DNA of 47,098 nt from NCBI GenBank assembly GCA_017530275.1, contig JAFXMP010000131.1, forward strand, positions 1-47,098. Direction: 5' to 3'. The notes beneath the pieces were generated by a model. It did no database searches. It was not told the origin of the DNA and worked only from the letters and a program-made list of their open reading frames with translations. The DNA is from Clostridia bacterium (lineage in GTDB: Bacteria; Bacillota_A; Clostridia; Christensenellales; Aristaeellaceae). Position numbers and translations under genes: made by a program. The stretch's first letter is position 1; each line of letters starts with the position of its first letter. Positions 15,300-23,441 of this stretch are shown here, piece by piece.

Positions 15300-16042
15300 T
15301 GCTGGAAGCAAAGAACGTACACAAGCGTTTCGACGGGCAGGAGGTGCTCAAGGGCATCGATTTGCAGGTGGAAAAGGGGGACGTGGTGGCGATTTTGGGC
15401 CCCAGCGGATCGGGAAAAACCACCCTCCTTCGCTGCCTGAACTTCCTGGAGCGCGCTGATCAGGGGGAATTGATCTTCGACGGGGAGCATTTTGACCTTC
15501 ACGCCTCCAGTCACGCCGATATAGCCCGCGTTCGCAAAAAAACGGCCTTCGTATTTCAGAATTACAATCTGTTTCTCAACAAAACCGTGCTCCAGAACGT
15601 GACCCTGGGCCTGACCGTGGCCGGAAAAATAAAAAAAGCCCAAGCCAACGAAATCGCTCTTGCAGCCTTAAAACGAGTGGGCATGGAAAGCAAGCTGAAC
15701 AGCTATCCTTCCCAGCTTTCCGGCGGCCAGCAGCAGCGGGTCGCCATCGCCCGTGGCCTGGCATCCAATCCGGAAATCATCTATTTTGACGAGCCTACCT
15801 CCGCCCTGGACCCGGAACTGATCGGAGAAGTGCTTTCCGTCATGCGTCAATTGGCGGAGGACGGCATGACCATGCTGGTGGTGACCCATGAAATGGATTT
15901 CGCCCGCAACGTGAGCAGCAAAGTGCTGTTCCTGGAGGACGGCAGCGCGGTGGAAAGCGGTCCCTCCAAAGCGTTTTTTGAGAATCCGCAGGCCGCACGA
16001 AGCCGGGAGTTCATTCGGTCGATTCTCGAATCAAGAAAATGA
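15296..16042 (+). CDS. Polar amino acid ABC transporter ATP-binding protein (GlnQ/HisP type)
   Basis: This 248-residue ATPase has Walker A at residues 36-44 (GPSGSGKTT), a Q-loop region FVFQNYNLF, signature LSGGQQQR, Walker B IIYFDEPTSALD and the switch histidine in VVTHEMDFAR. The sequence LNFLERADQGEL and the C-terminal FFENPQAARSREFIRSIL are typical of the amino acid uptake subgroup. It starts at ATG 15296 or the adjacent ATG 15299, overlapping the permease stop, so the two are coupled. It energises uptake from the cytoplasmic face. No terminator is obvious in the 277 bases that follow, which also lack any recognisable gene. Confidence 0.92.
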   Translation: MMLEAKNVHKRFDGQEVLKGIDLQVEKGDVVAILGPSGSGKTTLLRCLNFLERADQGELIFDGEHFDLHASSHADIARVRKKTAFVFQNYNLFLNKTVLQNVTLGLTVAGKIKKAQANEIALAALKRVGMESKLNSYPSQLSGGQQQRVAIARGLASNPEIIYFDEPTSALDPELIGEVLSVMRQLAEDGMTMLVVTHEMDFARNVSSKVLFLEDGSAVESGPSKAFFENPQAARSREFIRSILESRK

Positions 16043-16319
16043 GTCTATTGAGTAGCCCCTCACCTCACCATGCGTACCGTTTGGTACACTGCGCGTCCAA
16101 TACAAGCAGACTGAATTCGCGCATTCGCTTCGGGTAAATCAAAGTATCGGACGCGTATGTATGATCTGGCAGGCCAAACACCAAGGTAACGCAACGAAGC
16201 AGGAATTTTTCTGGCATCAGTTGACTTTTTTAGCTCTTACAGCTCACTCACAAATGGGAAATTGCGGATATGTTACGGGGGGCACAGTATGAACGGCGCA
16301 TTGCTTAGCGCCTAATTTC

Positions 16320-17687
16320 TCATGCTTTCTTATGCAGCCAAGCGCTCCCCCGCAGGCGCAGGCGCTGCACCACGGTGCGCAGCAGCCATTCAAAGGCTAA
16401 GGCGATCCAGATGCCTGGCATGCCCAGGCCCAGGGGGATGGTGAGGATATAGCCCAGCAGGCACCGGCCCAGGGCCAGGGCAGTCACCGCGACGGTCCCG
16501 GTAAACACCCCGTCCCCCGCCACGCGCAGCACCATGGCGGTGACATTGCTGTCCACGGCGAAGAGGGGCATGCCCACGGCGGCGATTGCCAGGGCAATAT
16601 AGATCATGCCCATGCTTTCCGGGGGCACGCTGTACATCGCCATGAGCAGCGGCGTCAGGGGATACAGGATCAGGGACGTAGCCGCCATGGCGAAGCGCCC
16701 TGTGCGGATGATGTTCCGGCCATAATTCAGCGTCATATCGTACTGCTTCGCGCCGTAGCACTGGCCGCAGACCGTGCTGGTCAGGGCAGTGATGGCCCCG
16801 GCGGTGGTGTTGTACAGGTTCATGATGGCGTTTGCCCGGGCGTGTGCCGCCATTTCCATGGTGGACAGCTTCGCCAGATAGATGTTCACGATCAGCATGC
16901 CGCCCTGTAAAAGCAGGGATTCCAGGGCCAGGGGCATGCCCAGGGAGAAAATATCCCACGTGGCCTGGGGATTGAAGTGGAAGAAATGCCAGAAGCGCAC
17001 CTGATAGGTGTTGTGAACGGCCAGCAGCCACACCAGCGCCAGCACCATACCGATCACCCGCGCCACAATGTAGCTTAGGCCGGAGCCCATGACCCCGAGA
17101 CCCATTCCATTGATGAACAGCAGGCTCAGCAACAGGTGGGACACGTTGATCACGATGGTCAGCAGCAGGCTGGAACGGGTATCGCCCAGGTTGCGGAAAA
17201 TATTGAAAATGGCGTTGAAAACGGAAAAGGGCAGGAAGGATATGCACATCATGCGCATGTAGCGCACGGCGTAATCGGTCACCAGGGGCTCCACGTCCGG
17301 GTACAGCAAATGCACCACAGCATCCGCCCCCAAATACAGCGCCGTGCCCAGCAGTAGCGCTACCGTGAAGCACACCCCCGTCACTTCGCCGATGGCGTGG
17401 CGGATTTCGATGGCGTCTCCCCTGCCCTTGGCCCGGGCCACCGCGATGGCTCCGCCGGTGGCCAGGGACGTGAACAGCAGCGACACCATACCGTTCACCG
17501 TGCCCACCAGCGACACCGCCGCCATGGCCGCTTCGCCCAGGCGCGACACCAGCATGGTGGACAACAGGCTGATAAAGAAAATAAAAAACTGATCCAGCAG
17601 CAGGGTCAAAAACATTTTCCGCAGCTCAGGATAGGTAAACTGATCCGTGGTAAGCAGGCTCTCCAGCCGCTGGCGAATGCTACGCAT
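16320..17687 (-). CDS. MATE family efflux transporter
   Basis: The protein has 455 residues and twelve predicted membrane spans in two homologous halves, the architecture of multidrug and toxic compound extrusion exporters driven by Na+ or H+. The N-terminus is cytoplasmic and basic. The early stretch LLDQFFIFFISLLSTMLVSRLGEAAMAAVSL and the mid-protein PLALESLLLQGGMLIVNIYLAKL fit the DinF/NorM-like group. ATG 17687 is preferred over the GTG three bases earlier; GGGAGG lies seven bases upstream. It is a single-gene unit with its own consensus promoter, and its substrate cannot be predicted. Confidence 0.88.
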   Translation of the reverse strand: MRSIRQRLESLLTTDQFTYPELRKMFLTLLLDQFFIFFISLLSTMLVSRLGEAAMAAVSLVGTVNGMVSLLFTSLATGGAIAVARAKGRGDAIEIRHAIGEVTGVCFTVALLLGTALYLGADAVVHLLYPDVEPLVTDYAVRYMRMMCISFLPFSVFNAIFNIFRNLGDTRSSLLLTIVINVSHLLLSLLFINGMGLGVMGSGLSYIVARVIGMVLALVWLLAVHNTYQVRFWHFFHFNPQATWDIFSLGMPLALESLLLQGGMLIVNIYLAKLSTMEMAAHARANAIMNLYNTTAGAITALTSTVCGQCYGAKQYDMTLNYGRNIIRTGRFAMAATSLILYPLTPLLMAMYSVPPESMGMIYIALAIAAVGMPLFAVDSNVTAMVLRVAGDGVFTGTVAVTALALGRCLLGYILTIPLGLGMPGIWIALAFEWLLRTVVQRLRLRGSAWLHKKA

Positions 17688-17719
17688 CACGACGCCTCCC
17701 TTTGCGAAAAAGCGTCTTT

Positions 17720-17748
17720 ATTATACATAGACCTCTGCAGTTTTTCAA
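17720..17748 (-). promoter_or_regulatory. Promoter of the MATE transporter gene
   Basis: On the minus strand TTGAAA (17748-17743), a 17-base spacer and TATAAT (17725-17720) form a near-perfect vegetative promoter about 33 bases upstream of the start codon. Confidence 0.7.
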
Positions 17749-17813
17749 GCAGGATTTTCCCGTGCATGGAATTTTCTGGAAATAATATTGAATGAAAAAA
17801 AGAAAAAAAGCGC

Positions 17814-17842
17814 TTGACAGAGACAGGATATTGTAGTATTAT
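17814..17842 (+). promoter_or_regulatory. tRNA operon promoter
   Basis: TTGACA (17814-17819), a 17-base spacer and TATTAT (17837-17842) lie 40 bases before the first tRNA. An A-rich tract upstream (about 17793-17809) could act as an UP element, as expected for a stable RNA promoter. Confidence 0.8.
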
Positions 17843-17881
17843 TATTTTCGCGGTTGAGGGAACGCCCTCTTTCGCAGGCAT

Positions 17882-17955
17882 TGGGGAATGGTGTAACGGC
17901 AGCACCTACGACTCTGACTCGTATTGTCAAGGTTCAAATCCTTGTTCCCCAGCCA
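17882..17955 (+). tRNA. tRNA-Gln (anticodon CUG)
   Basis: A complete cloverleaf is visible: acceptor TGGGGAA pairing with TTCCCCA, anticodon stem TACGA/TCGTA around the loop CTCTGAC (anticodon CTG), and T-loop GTTCAAATC. The CCA end is encoded at 17953-17955. It is the first gene of a two-tRNA unit; three bases separate it from the tRNA-Glu gene. Confidence 0.93.
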
Positions 17956-17958
17956 TTT

Positions 17959-18034
17959 GCCTCCATTGTCTAGAGGCCTAGGACGCCGCCCTCTCAAGGC
18001 GGAAACATGGGTTCGAATCCCATTGGGGGTGCCA
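17959..18034 (+). tRNA. tRNA-Glu (anticodon CUC)
   Basis: Acceptor GCCTCCA pairs with TGGGGGT (two wobble pairs). The D-loop TCTAGAGGCCTAGGA is typical of tRNA-Glu. The anticodon stem CCGCC/GGCGG encloses CTCTCAA (anticodon CTC), and the T-loop is GTTCGAATC. CCA is encoded at 18032-18034. It is cotranscribed with tRNA-Gln. The CUC and CUG anticodons fit the high use of GAG and CAG expected in a G+C-rich genome, and other isoacceptors must exist elsewhere. Confidence 0.93.
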
Positions 18035-18040
18035 CCCATA

Positions 18041-18073
18041 AACGCCGCCCGAAATAGAAGGACGGCGTTTTTG
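18041..18073 (+). terminator. Intrinsic terminator of the tRNA unit
   Basis: AACGCCGCCC (18041-18050) pairs with GGACGGCGTT (18060-18069) with one mismatch and a 9-base loop. The stem runs into TTTTT. It lies six bases past the encoded CCA end of tRNA-Glu. Confidence 0.85.
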
Positions 18074-18138
18074 TTGTAGAAAAACCACGGAATGAAGATC
18101 AGAGCGTCAGCATTGAATGTTCTAAATCTGCATTCATC

Positions 18139-18167
18139 TTGAAAAAAACGCTTTCCCGTGGTATCGT
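18139..18167 (+). promoter_or_regulatory. Probable promoter of the butyrate kinase gene
   Basis: TTGAAA (18139-18144), a 17-base spacer and TATCGT (18162-18167) occur about 92 bases before the start codon. The leader of about 85 bases is G+C-rich, and no riboswitch was recognised in it. Confidence 0.5.
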
Positions 18168-18259
18168 ATCAAATTGGCAGAACAAGCCGGAAAGGCTGAG
18201 CAGCCGCCCCTGCCATGCCGCATCCGCCTGGGCAGCGCAAAAAATGATAGGAAGGCTAT

Positions 18260-19372
18260 ATGGAAAAAATCTTTAGATTGTTGATCATTAATCCCGGTTC
18301 CACGTCAACGAAGATCAGCCTGTTTGAAAACAAAGAGGAACGCTTTCAGAAGAGCATGTTCCATGACGCGCCGGTACTGCTGCAATTCCCCCATGTGAAC
18401 GGCCAGGTCCCCTTTCGGTACCAGGTGATTCTGGACATGCTGGCGGAGGAGGGCTGTGACCCAGCCGATATCGATGTGTTCGTTGGCCGCGGCGGCAGCG
18501 CGTGCACACAGCCCAGCGGTGTTACGGTCATCGACCAAAAGCTGTACGACGACACCGAAGCTACGGTTGGCGGAAGCGAGCACGCCGCAAAGCTGGGCGT
18601 CATGCTGGCATGGAAATTTGCCCTGGCCTATCATAAGCCCGCCTACACGCTGAACCCCACCAATGTGGATGAATTCTGTGATTACGCGCGCCTGACCGGC
18701 ATCCGGGGTCTCTATCGCACGCCTCATTCCCATGTATTGAACCCGAAAGCGGTGGCGGAAGCTCACGCCGAAGCAATGGGCAGGCGCTATGAAGACTGCA
18801 ATTTCATCGTGGGCCATATTGATGGCGGCGTTACTGTCAGCGCGCATTGCCACGGCCGCATGATCGACGGCACCTTGGGCGCTGACGGCGAGGGTCCTTT
18901 TGCCCCCACAAGGATCGGCAGCGTGCCGGTACTGGCCCTGCTGGACTACATTGAAGCCCATTCAACAGCCGAAGTGCGGTTAATGTGTTCAAGAGCGGGC
19001 GGTTTTGTCAGTCTGTTTGGCACGTCGGACGCGAAAATCATTCATGGGCTGGTGGATCAGGGAGATAAAAAAGCGATTTTGGTTTGGAACACCATGATTT
19101 ATCAGATCTGCAAGAGTATCGGAGCCATGAGCGCTGTGCTGAACGGCAAAGTGGACGCCATTTTGCTGACCGGCGGCCTGATGCGTTATGACGACATCGC
19201 CGCGGGCATCCGGGAACGCTGCGGCTGGATCGCGCCGATCCACGTTTATCCAGGCGAGATGGAACAGGAAGCGATGGCCTTTGCTGTTCTGAAGGTGCTG
19301 CGCGGCCAATCGAAGGCCATGACCTACAGCGGAAAAAACGTTTGGCAGGGTTTTGAAGGCGTGACGTTCTGA
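18260..19372 (+). CDS. buk: Butyrate kinase
   Basis: The 370-residue enzyme is of the acetate/butyrate kinase (ASKHA) family. It converts butyryl phosphate and ADP to butyrate and ATP in the cytoplasm, the last step of kinase-type butyrate fermentation, and can run in reverse. Landmarks are the N-terminal phosphate motif LIINPGSTSTKISLFEN, GRGGSACTQPSGV (about 75-88), NPTNVDEFCDYARLTGIRGL, HIDGGVTVSAH and a late GGLMRYDDIA. Its length is normal for Buk. GGAAGG precedes ATG 18260. The partner phosphotransbutyrylase gene (ptb), often adjacent, is absent. The enzyme may instead serve branched-chain acyl phosphates. Its stop lies 13 bases from the end of the convergent sugar transferase gene. Confidence 0.9.
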   Translation: MEKIFRLLIINPGSTSTKISLFENKEERFQKSMFHDAPVLLQFPHVNGQVPFRYQVILDMLAEEGCDPADIDVFVGRGGSACTQPSGVTVIDQKLYDDTEATVGGSEHAAKLGVMLAWKFALAYHKPAYTLNPTNVDEFCDYARLTGIRGLYRTPHSHVLNPKAVAEAHAEAMGRRYEDCNFIVGHIDGGVTVSAHCHGRMIDGTLGADGEGPFAPTRIGSVPVLALLDYIEAHSTAEVRLMCSRAGGFVSLFGTSDAKIIHGLVDQGDKKAILVWNTMIYQICKSIGAMSAVLNGKVDAILLTGGLMRYDDIAAGIRERCGWIAPIHVYPGEMEQEAMAFAVLKVLRGQSKAMTYSGKNVWQGFEGVTF

Positions 19373-19385
19373 GCTCGGGATTGCA

Positions 19386-20834
19386 TTATACCGCTCCATC
19401 GTGCTGGAGCACCACCTGAACCGTTTTCACCAGGATCTGAAGGTCCAGCCACACGCTCCAATTGTCGATATACTTCTGATCCAGCGCCACCACTTGCTCG
19501 AAATCGATGATCTTGCTGCGGCCGCTTACCTGCCACATGCCGGTAATGCCGGGCTTCACGCTCATGCGGATGCGGTGGCGGGGGTCATATTGGTTCCATT
19601 CATCCAGCGTAGGCGGGCGGGTGCCCACCAGGCTCATATCTCCCTTGAGCACATTGACAAACTGGGGGAACTCGTCCAGGCTGGTATTGCGGATAAAGTT
19701 TCCGATGCCCTTGGGCTTTCCGTCCTTGCCCTTCTTTTCGCTGCCGATGATGCGGGGGTCGTCGTCCATCTTGAACATCAGGCTGTTCTGAATTTTATTC
19801 TTCGCCATCAGCTCGGCTTTACGCTTTTCTGCATCCATATACATGCTGCGGAATTTGTACATTTTGAATACGCGGCCGTTCAGCCCGATGCGTTTCTGGG
19901 TGAAAAAGATGGGGCCGGGGGATTTGATATAGATCAAAGGCCCAATGATCAGCGCAAGCAGACCGGTTCCGATCGTCCCGACCAGGCCGCCCAGGATATC
20001 CACCGCCCGTTTTGCAAACAGAGCGTAATCAGAAACGAACCGGACGGAATTGGTGATCACCTTGAAGCTGCCCAATTCCTCCATACCCACTTCCGTATTG
20101 GAGAAATCGTCCAGTACCGAAAGGCTGGAATGGATCGTAATGCCCATGTACAGGAAGTTTTCCATCAGCTTCTTGGGGTAGGGCAAATTATCCTCCACCA
20201 GCACGAAAGCGTCGTCGATCCACAGGCGGGAGATTTTTTCCAAAATCATTTCCCCATAAGCGTAAAAAACGGGAACATCCAAAACCTCGAATTTTTCGGG
20301 CGGCGCCTCGTCCAGCAGGATCACACAGCTCAATTCGTGATCGGAGGAGGTATTGTTTTCCCTTAGACGGCGGAGCACCGAATACACCCGGCCGCTGGAC
20401 GTGATGATGGCAATCTTGCGCTTGGGCAGGCCCTTGCGAAGGTGGCGCGCTTTGTTGGCCTGGCGGACAAAGAAATTGATGTCAAAATACAGGCCGGCTA
20501 CGATCACCATTTCCTTGTTATTCACGGAGATATGATTTACCAGGATAAATGCGCCGCCTAACAGCATGATCAAGAGGGTATTCAGCAGCAGAGATTTCAT
20601 CTCCGCATAGATATCGCGGGTAAAAATCCGATCATAGGCATTGGAAAACAGGCCCAGGGCCAGCTGCGCCACAAAGATCGAGGACGCATAAACGACGTAA
20701 TGCTCATCATGGTAAATAAATCCGCTGTGTTTTGTGATCGCGTACATCAGGATAAAGGAAAGCTGCATGACCACCACATCAAAAAACGCAAAGTCCAAAT
20801 GCCGCAGCGCACTGTCGGATCGGTTGGAATGCAT
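19386..20834 (-). CDS. Polyprenyl-phosphate hexose-1-phosphate transferase (exopolysaccharide-initiating sugar transferase)
   Basis: The 482-residue integral membrane enzyme is of the WbaP/EpsL type, which starts polysaccharide or glycan synthesis by placing a sugar-1-phosphate on undecaprenyl phosphate. Four to five N-terminal spans (about 15-130) are followed by a nucleotide-binding-like domain (about 140-260). A further span (GLVGTIGTGLLALIIGPLIY) leads into the bacterial sugar transferase core: KSPGPIFFTQKRIGLNGR, FKMYKFRSM, IRNTSLDEFPQFVNVLKGDM, SLVGTRPP and KPGITGMWQVSGR. AGGAGGG precedes ATG 20834. It is third in an operon with a GT2 glycosyltransferase and an APC permease (gaps 27-28 bases). 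Sugar specificity is unknown. Confidence 0.9.
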   Translation of the reverse strand: MHSNRSDSALRHLDFAFFDVVVMQLSFILMYAITKHSGFIYHDEHYVVYASSIFVAQLALGLFSNAYDRIFTRDIYAEMKSLLLNTLLIMLLGGAFILVNHISVNNKEMVIVAGLYFDINFFVRQANKARHLRKGLPKRKIAIITSSGRVYSVLRRLRENNTSSDHELSCVILLDEAPPEKFEVLDVPVFYAYGEMILEKISRLWIDDAFVLVEDNLPYPKKLMENFLYMGITIHSSLSVLDDFSNTEVGMEELGSFKVITNSVRFVSDYALFAKRAVDILGGLVGTIGTGLLALIIGPLIYIKSPGPIFFTQKRIGLNGRVFKMYKFRSMYMDAEKRKAELMAKNKIQNSLMFKMDDDPRIIGSEKKGKDGKPKGIGNFIRNTSLDEFPQFVNVLKGDMSLVGTRPPTLDEWNQYDPRHRIRMSVKPGITGMWQVSGRSKIIDFEQVVALDQKYIDNWSVWLDLQILVKTVQVVLQHDGAV

Positions 20835-20861
20835 GGCATTCCCTCCTTTCTTTAGAATGGT

Positions 20862-22268
20862 TCAGCGCGAGGTCAGAGATTTTTGGTTCTGTACATACAG
20901 CACGATCCCCAGGAATATCCAGGCGATCACGCAAACCATGGCGTCTTCACTGATGGCGGAACTGAGGCTGCCGACCGGCACGATCTGAAAGAAAATCCAG
21001 AACAAGCACAGCAGCAGTCCGACGGCCCCTGTAAGCACGTAACGCTTGTCCTCATTTTGTACAGCATTGAGCAGGGCCGCCAGAGAACAGTAACCATACC
21101 CTACGGCCGTCGCCACGGACGCCAATTCCTCGATATAGTCAAACGCGCTGCGCACCAGAGACAGCGCCAGCGCCAAGACCACCACCAATCTCACGGCGTT
21201 TACCGGCGTACCGTACTTTCGATGGGTCTTGCCCAGGGAGGCGGGCAGCGCGCCGTCGTTGGCCATCTGAGAAATCAAGCGGCTGATGGAGGCAAAAAAG
21301 CCTACCAAACCGGTGAGGGTAGCGCTTAGGCAGGAGATGAAAAAAATCACCGTGCCAACCCTACCCATGGATTTCTGCGCCGCCTGGGCTACGGGATATC
21401 CAGCCACGCCGGACAAGCCCCTGAGGCTGTCCACATATTCCGGCCAGGAGGAAAACCCGTCGGGCATGCCCAGCAGAGCGCTGATTAGATTGGCTATATA
21501 GGCAAAGGTACCGCACAGGACGGCGATCACCATGATCTTTCCCAGTTTTTTTAGAGGAAAATTCAGATCGGAAGTTATTTTGGACAGGGAGTCAAAGCCC
21601 ACGAAAGCCCAAGGGACCATAATGAAAATGGTCATGAATGCATGGCTGGGGTTTGTACCGGGATAATAAGCGGGAGAAAAGGTCCGGGCGCCATCATCCG
21701 CATTGAAAATGGAGGCAATCAGGATGATCACGATGCCGCCCAGCAGCAGGATAGCGCCGACGGTTTGAACCAATGCGGTCTGCCGCATACCACGGATATT
21801 GATAAAGCCGAACAGCAGCAGCGCGATCACCACCACGATCGCTTCCACCAGCAGCGTATTGGACTGGAAAAAATACGAGCGGAATTTCACATGTAAAAAT
21901 TCTTCAAAGATCGTGCGCACCAGCATGCCCATCGCCCGGGCGTTCAGGGGAATGCAGCAAAGATGGGCCAGGCCCAAGGCCCAGGAAGCGGAAAACGCCT
22001 GACGGCGGTTGCCGGATACCTTCACCAAGTTATAAATGCCGCCTATGCCGGGGTAAAGATTGCCCAGATAGTGATAATTCAGCGCAATGACCGTCATGGC
22101 GGCTCCTCCCACCAGGAATGCCAGGATGGACCCCGCAATACCGCCCACCAGAAGAAACAATGCGGACGGCATCACAAAAGCCGCCCATCCCACCATGCAG
22201 GCAAAAGAAAATGCCCAGGCATTCAGCTGCGACAGCTTATTCCGTGTATTGCTTCCATTTGTATACAT
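20862..22268 (-). CDS. APC superfamily amino acid permease
   Basis: The 468-residue transporter has about twelve hydrophobic spans. The first carries the APC signature region (AFSFACMVGWAAFVMPSALFLLVGGIAGSI). Later ones include FMTIFIMVPWAFVGFDSLSKI, a typical amino acid/polyamine/organocation motif around the sixth span. The ATG at 22268 has GGAGAG upstream; a TTG 15 bases earlier is open but has no ribosome site. It sits between a GT2 glycosyltransferase and a sugar phosphotransferase with about 28-base gaps on both sides, so it is apparently cotranscribed with glycan genes. Substrate unknown. Confidence 0.85.
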   Translation of the reverse strand: MYTNGSNTRNKLSQLNAWAFSFACMVGWAAFVMPSALFLLVGGIAGSILAFLVGGAAMTVIALNYHYLGNLYPGIGGIYNLVKVSGNRRQAFSASWALGLAHLCCIPLNARAMGMLVRTIFEEFLHVKFRSYFFQSNTLLVEAIVVVIALLLFGFINIRGMRQTALVQTVGAILLLGGIVIILIASIFNADDGARTFSPAYYPGTNPSHAFMTIFIMVPWAFVGFDSLSKITSDLNFPLKKLGKIMVIAVLCGTFAYIANLISALLGMPDGFSSWPEYVDSLRGLSGVAGYPVAQAAQKSMGRVGTVIFFISCLSATLTGLVGFFASISRLISQMANDGALPASLGKTHRKYGTPVNAVRLVVVLALALSLVRSAFDYIEELASVATAVGYGYCSLAALLNAVQNEDKRYVLTGAVGLLLCLFWIFFQIVPVGSLSSAISEDAMVCVIAWIFLGIVLYVQNQKSLTSR

Positions 22269-22296
22269 GGCTGATCTCTCCAAACGATTTCTTCTG

Positions 22297-23259
22297 TCAG
22301 GGCTTTGAGGCTTTATCGCCCGTGCGTTCGCTGATGATATAGCGGGGACGGGCCTTGGTTTCCAGGTAGATTTTTCCGATATACTCTCCGACGATCCCCA
22401 GGAACAGCGTTTGAATCCCGCCGATAAAACACAGGATGCAGGTGGCAGAAACCCATCCGTCCACTATACTGCCGCCCAGTGAGGCAATCACAATCCACAG
22501 GATGGATATGAAGCTAAGGATGCTGACGATCATCCCGAATAATGTGACCATTCGGATCGGTTTCACCGAAAGACTGGTGATGCCGTCGAAGGCCAGGCCA
22601 AGCATTTTTTTCAGCGGATAATGGCTGCTGCCAGCTATTCGTTCGCTGCGTTCATAATAAACCGAAGTGGATTTGAAGCCTACCAACGGGAACATCCCCC
22701 GCAGGAACAGGTTTACTTCCTTGAAATTTTCAAATTCGCGCAGCGCCCGTGCGGACACAAGCCGGTAATCGGCATGGTTGAACACCACGTCCACGCCCAT
22801 ACCCTTAAGCAGCTTATAAAACCCTTCGGCTGTGAAGCGTTTGAAAAAGGTATCGGTGTCCCGCTTGCTCCGCACGCCGTACACGATTTCACAGCCGTCC
22901 AGGTAAGCGCCCACCATTTCGTCCATGGCGTCTATATCGTCCTGTCCGTCGCAGTCGATGGAAATGGTGATATCACACCGGTCTTTGGCTTCCATCAAGC
23001 CCGCGAGCACAGCGTTCTGATGGCCACGGTTGCGGCTTTGGCGGATGCCCGTAAAGCGGCGGTCCGAGGCGGCCAAATCGGATATGATCTGCCAGGTCTT
23101 GTCCTTTGATCCGTCGTCTACGAACAGCACCCTGCTGTCCCCGCTGATTTTTCCCTCCCGGCACAAATCGGCAATTTTTTTCAGGAATTGCGGAGCCGTG
23201 ACCGGGAGCACCTCTTCCTCGTTATAACAAGGGATGACGATATACAAAGTGGGTGCCAT
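22297..23259 (-). CDS. Glycosyltransferase family 2, polyprenyl-phosphate sugar synthase type
   Basis: The 320-residue protein resembles DPM1/GtrB/YkcC enzymes that make polyprenyl-phosphate-linked glucose or similar sugars for transfer outside the membrane. The N-terminal GT-A domain has IVIPCYNEEEVLP, VDDGSKDKTW, RNRGHQNAVLAGL and the metal site SIDCDGQDD (about 100). Two C-terminal spans follow (VTLFGMIVSILSFISILWIV and ATCILCFIGGIQTLFLGIVG), ending in a GKIYLETKARPRYI tail typical of the subgroup. An AGGAGATAAACC ribosome site precedes ATG 23259. It is the first gene of the three-gene operon. Confidence 0.9.
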   Translation of the reverse strand: MAPTLYIVIPCYNEEEVLPVTAPQFLKKIADLCREGKISGDSRVLFVDDGSKDKTWQIISDLAASDRRFTGIRQSRNRGHQNAVLAGLMEAKDRCDITISIDCDGQDDIDAMDEMVGAYLDGCEIVYGVRSKRDTDTFFKRFTAEGFYKLLKGMGVDVVFNHADYRLVSARALREFENFKEVNLFLRGMFPLVGFKSTSVYYERSERIAGSSHYPLKKMLGLAFDGITSLSVKPIRMVTLFGMIVSILSFISILWIVIASLGGSIVDGWVSATCILCFIGGIQTLFLGIVGEYIGKIYLETKARPRYIISERTGDKASKP

Positions 23260-23377
23260 GGTTTATCTCCTCTCGGCAAGGCTTCTCCGCAGGCGCAGAA
23301 TCTGCCCGCCAAAAGCTGTCTCTGTCCAGCCTGTTCAATGCGGGAACAATTCTTTTTTCATGCTGGATCATATTTTT

Positions 23378-23406
23378 ATTTTAGCACAGCTTTTCTAAAT
23401 ACACAA
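23378..23406 (-). promoter_or_regulatory. Probable promoter of the GT2-APC-sugar transferase operon
   Basis: On the minus strand TTGTGT (23406-23401), a 17-base spacer and an extended -10 (TGC followed by TAAAAT, 23383-23378) precede the GT2 gene by about 120 bases. No operator or leader structure was recognised. Confidence 0.5.
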
Positions 23407-23441
23407 TGAAATATATGGAAATTCAATAAGAAATCGATTAT

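Noticed and set aside
16043..16319. A hidden small gene or regulatory RNA between the amino acid ABC and MATE genes
   Set aside because: Only a weak GTACC/GGTAC repeat and very short frames are present. No promoter, ribosome site or stable structure could be supported.
18073..18259. Riboswitch or T-box leader before butyrate kinase
   Set aside because: Apart from a plausible promoter, no conserved riboswitch core, specifier loop or antiterminator pairing was recognised.
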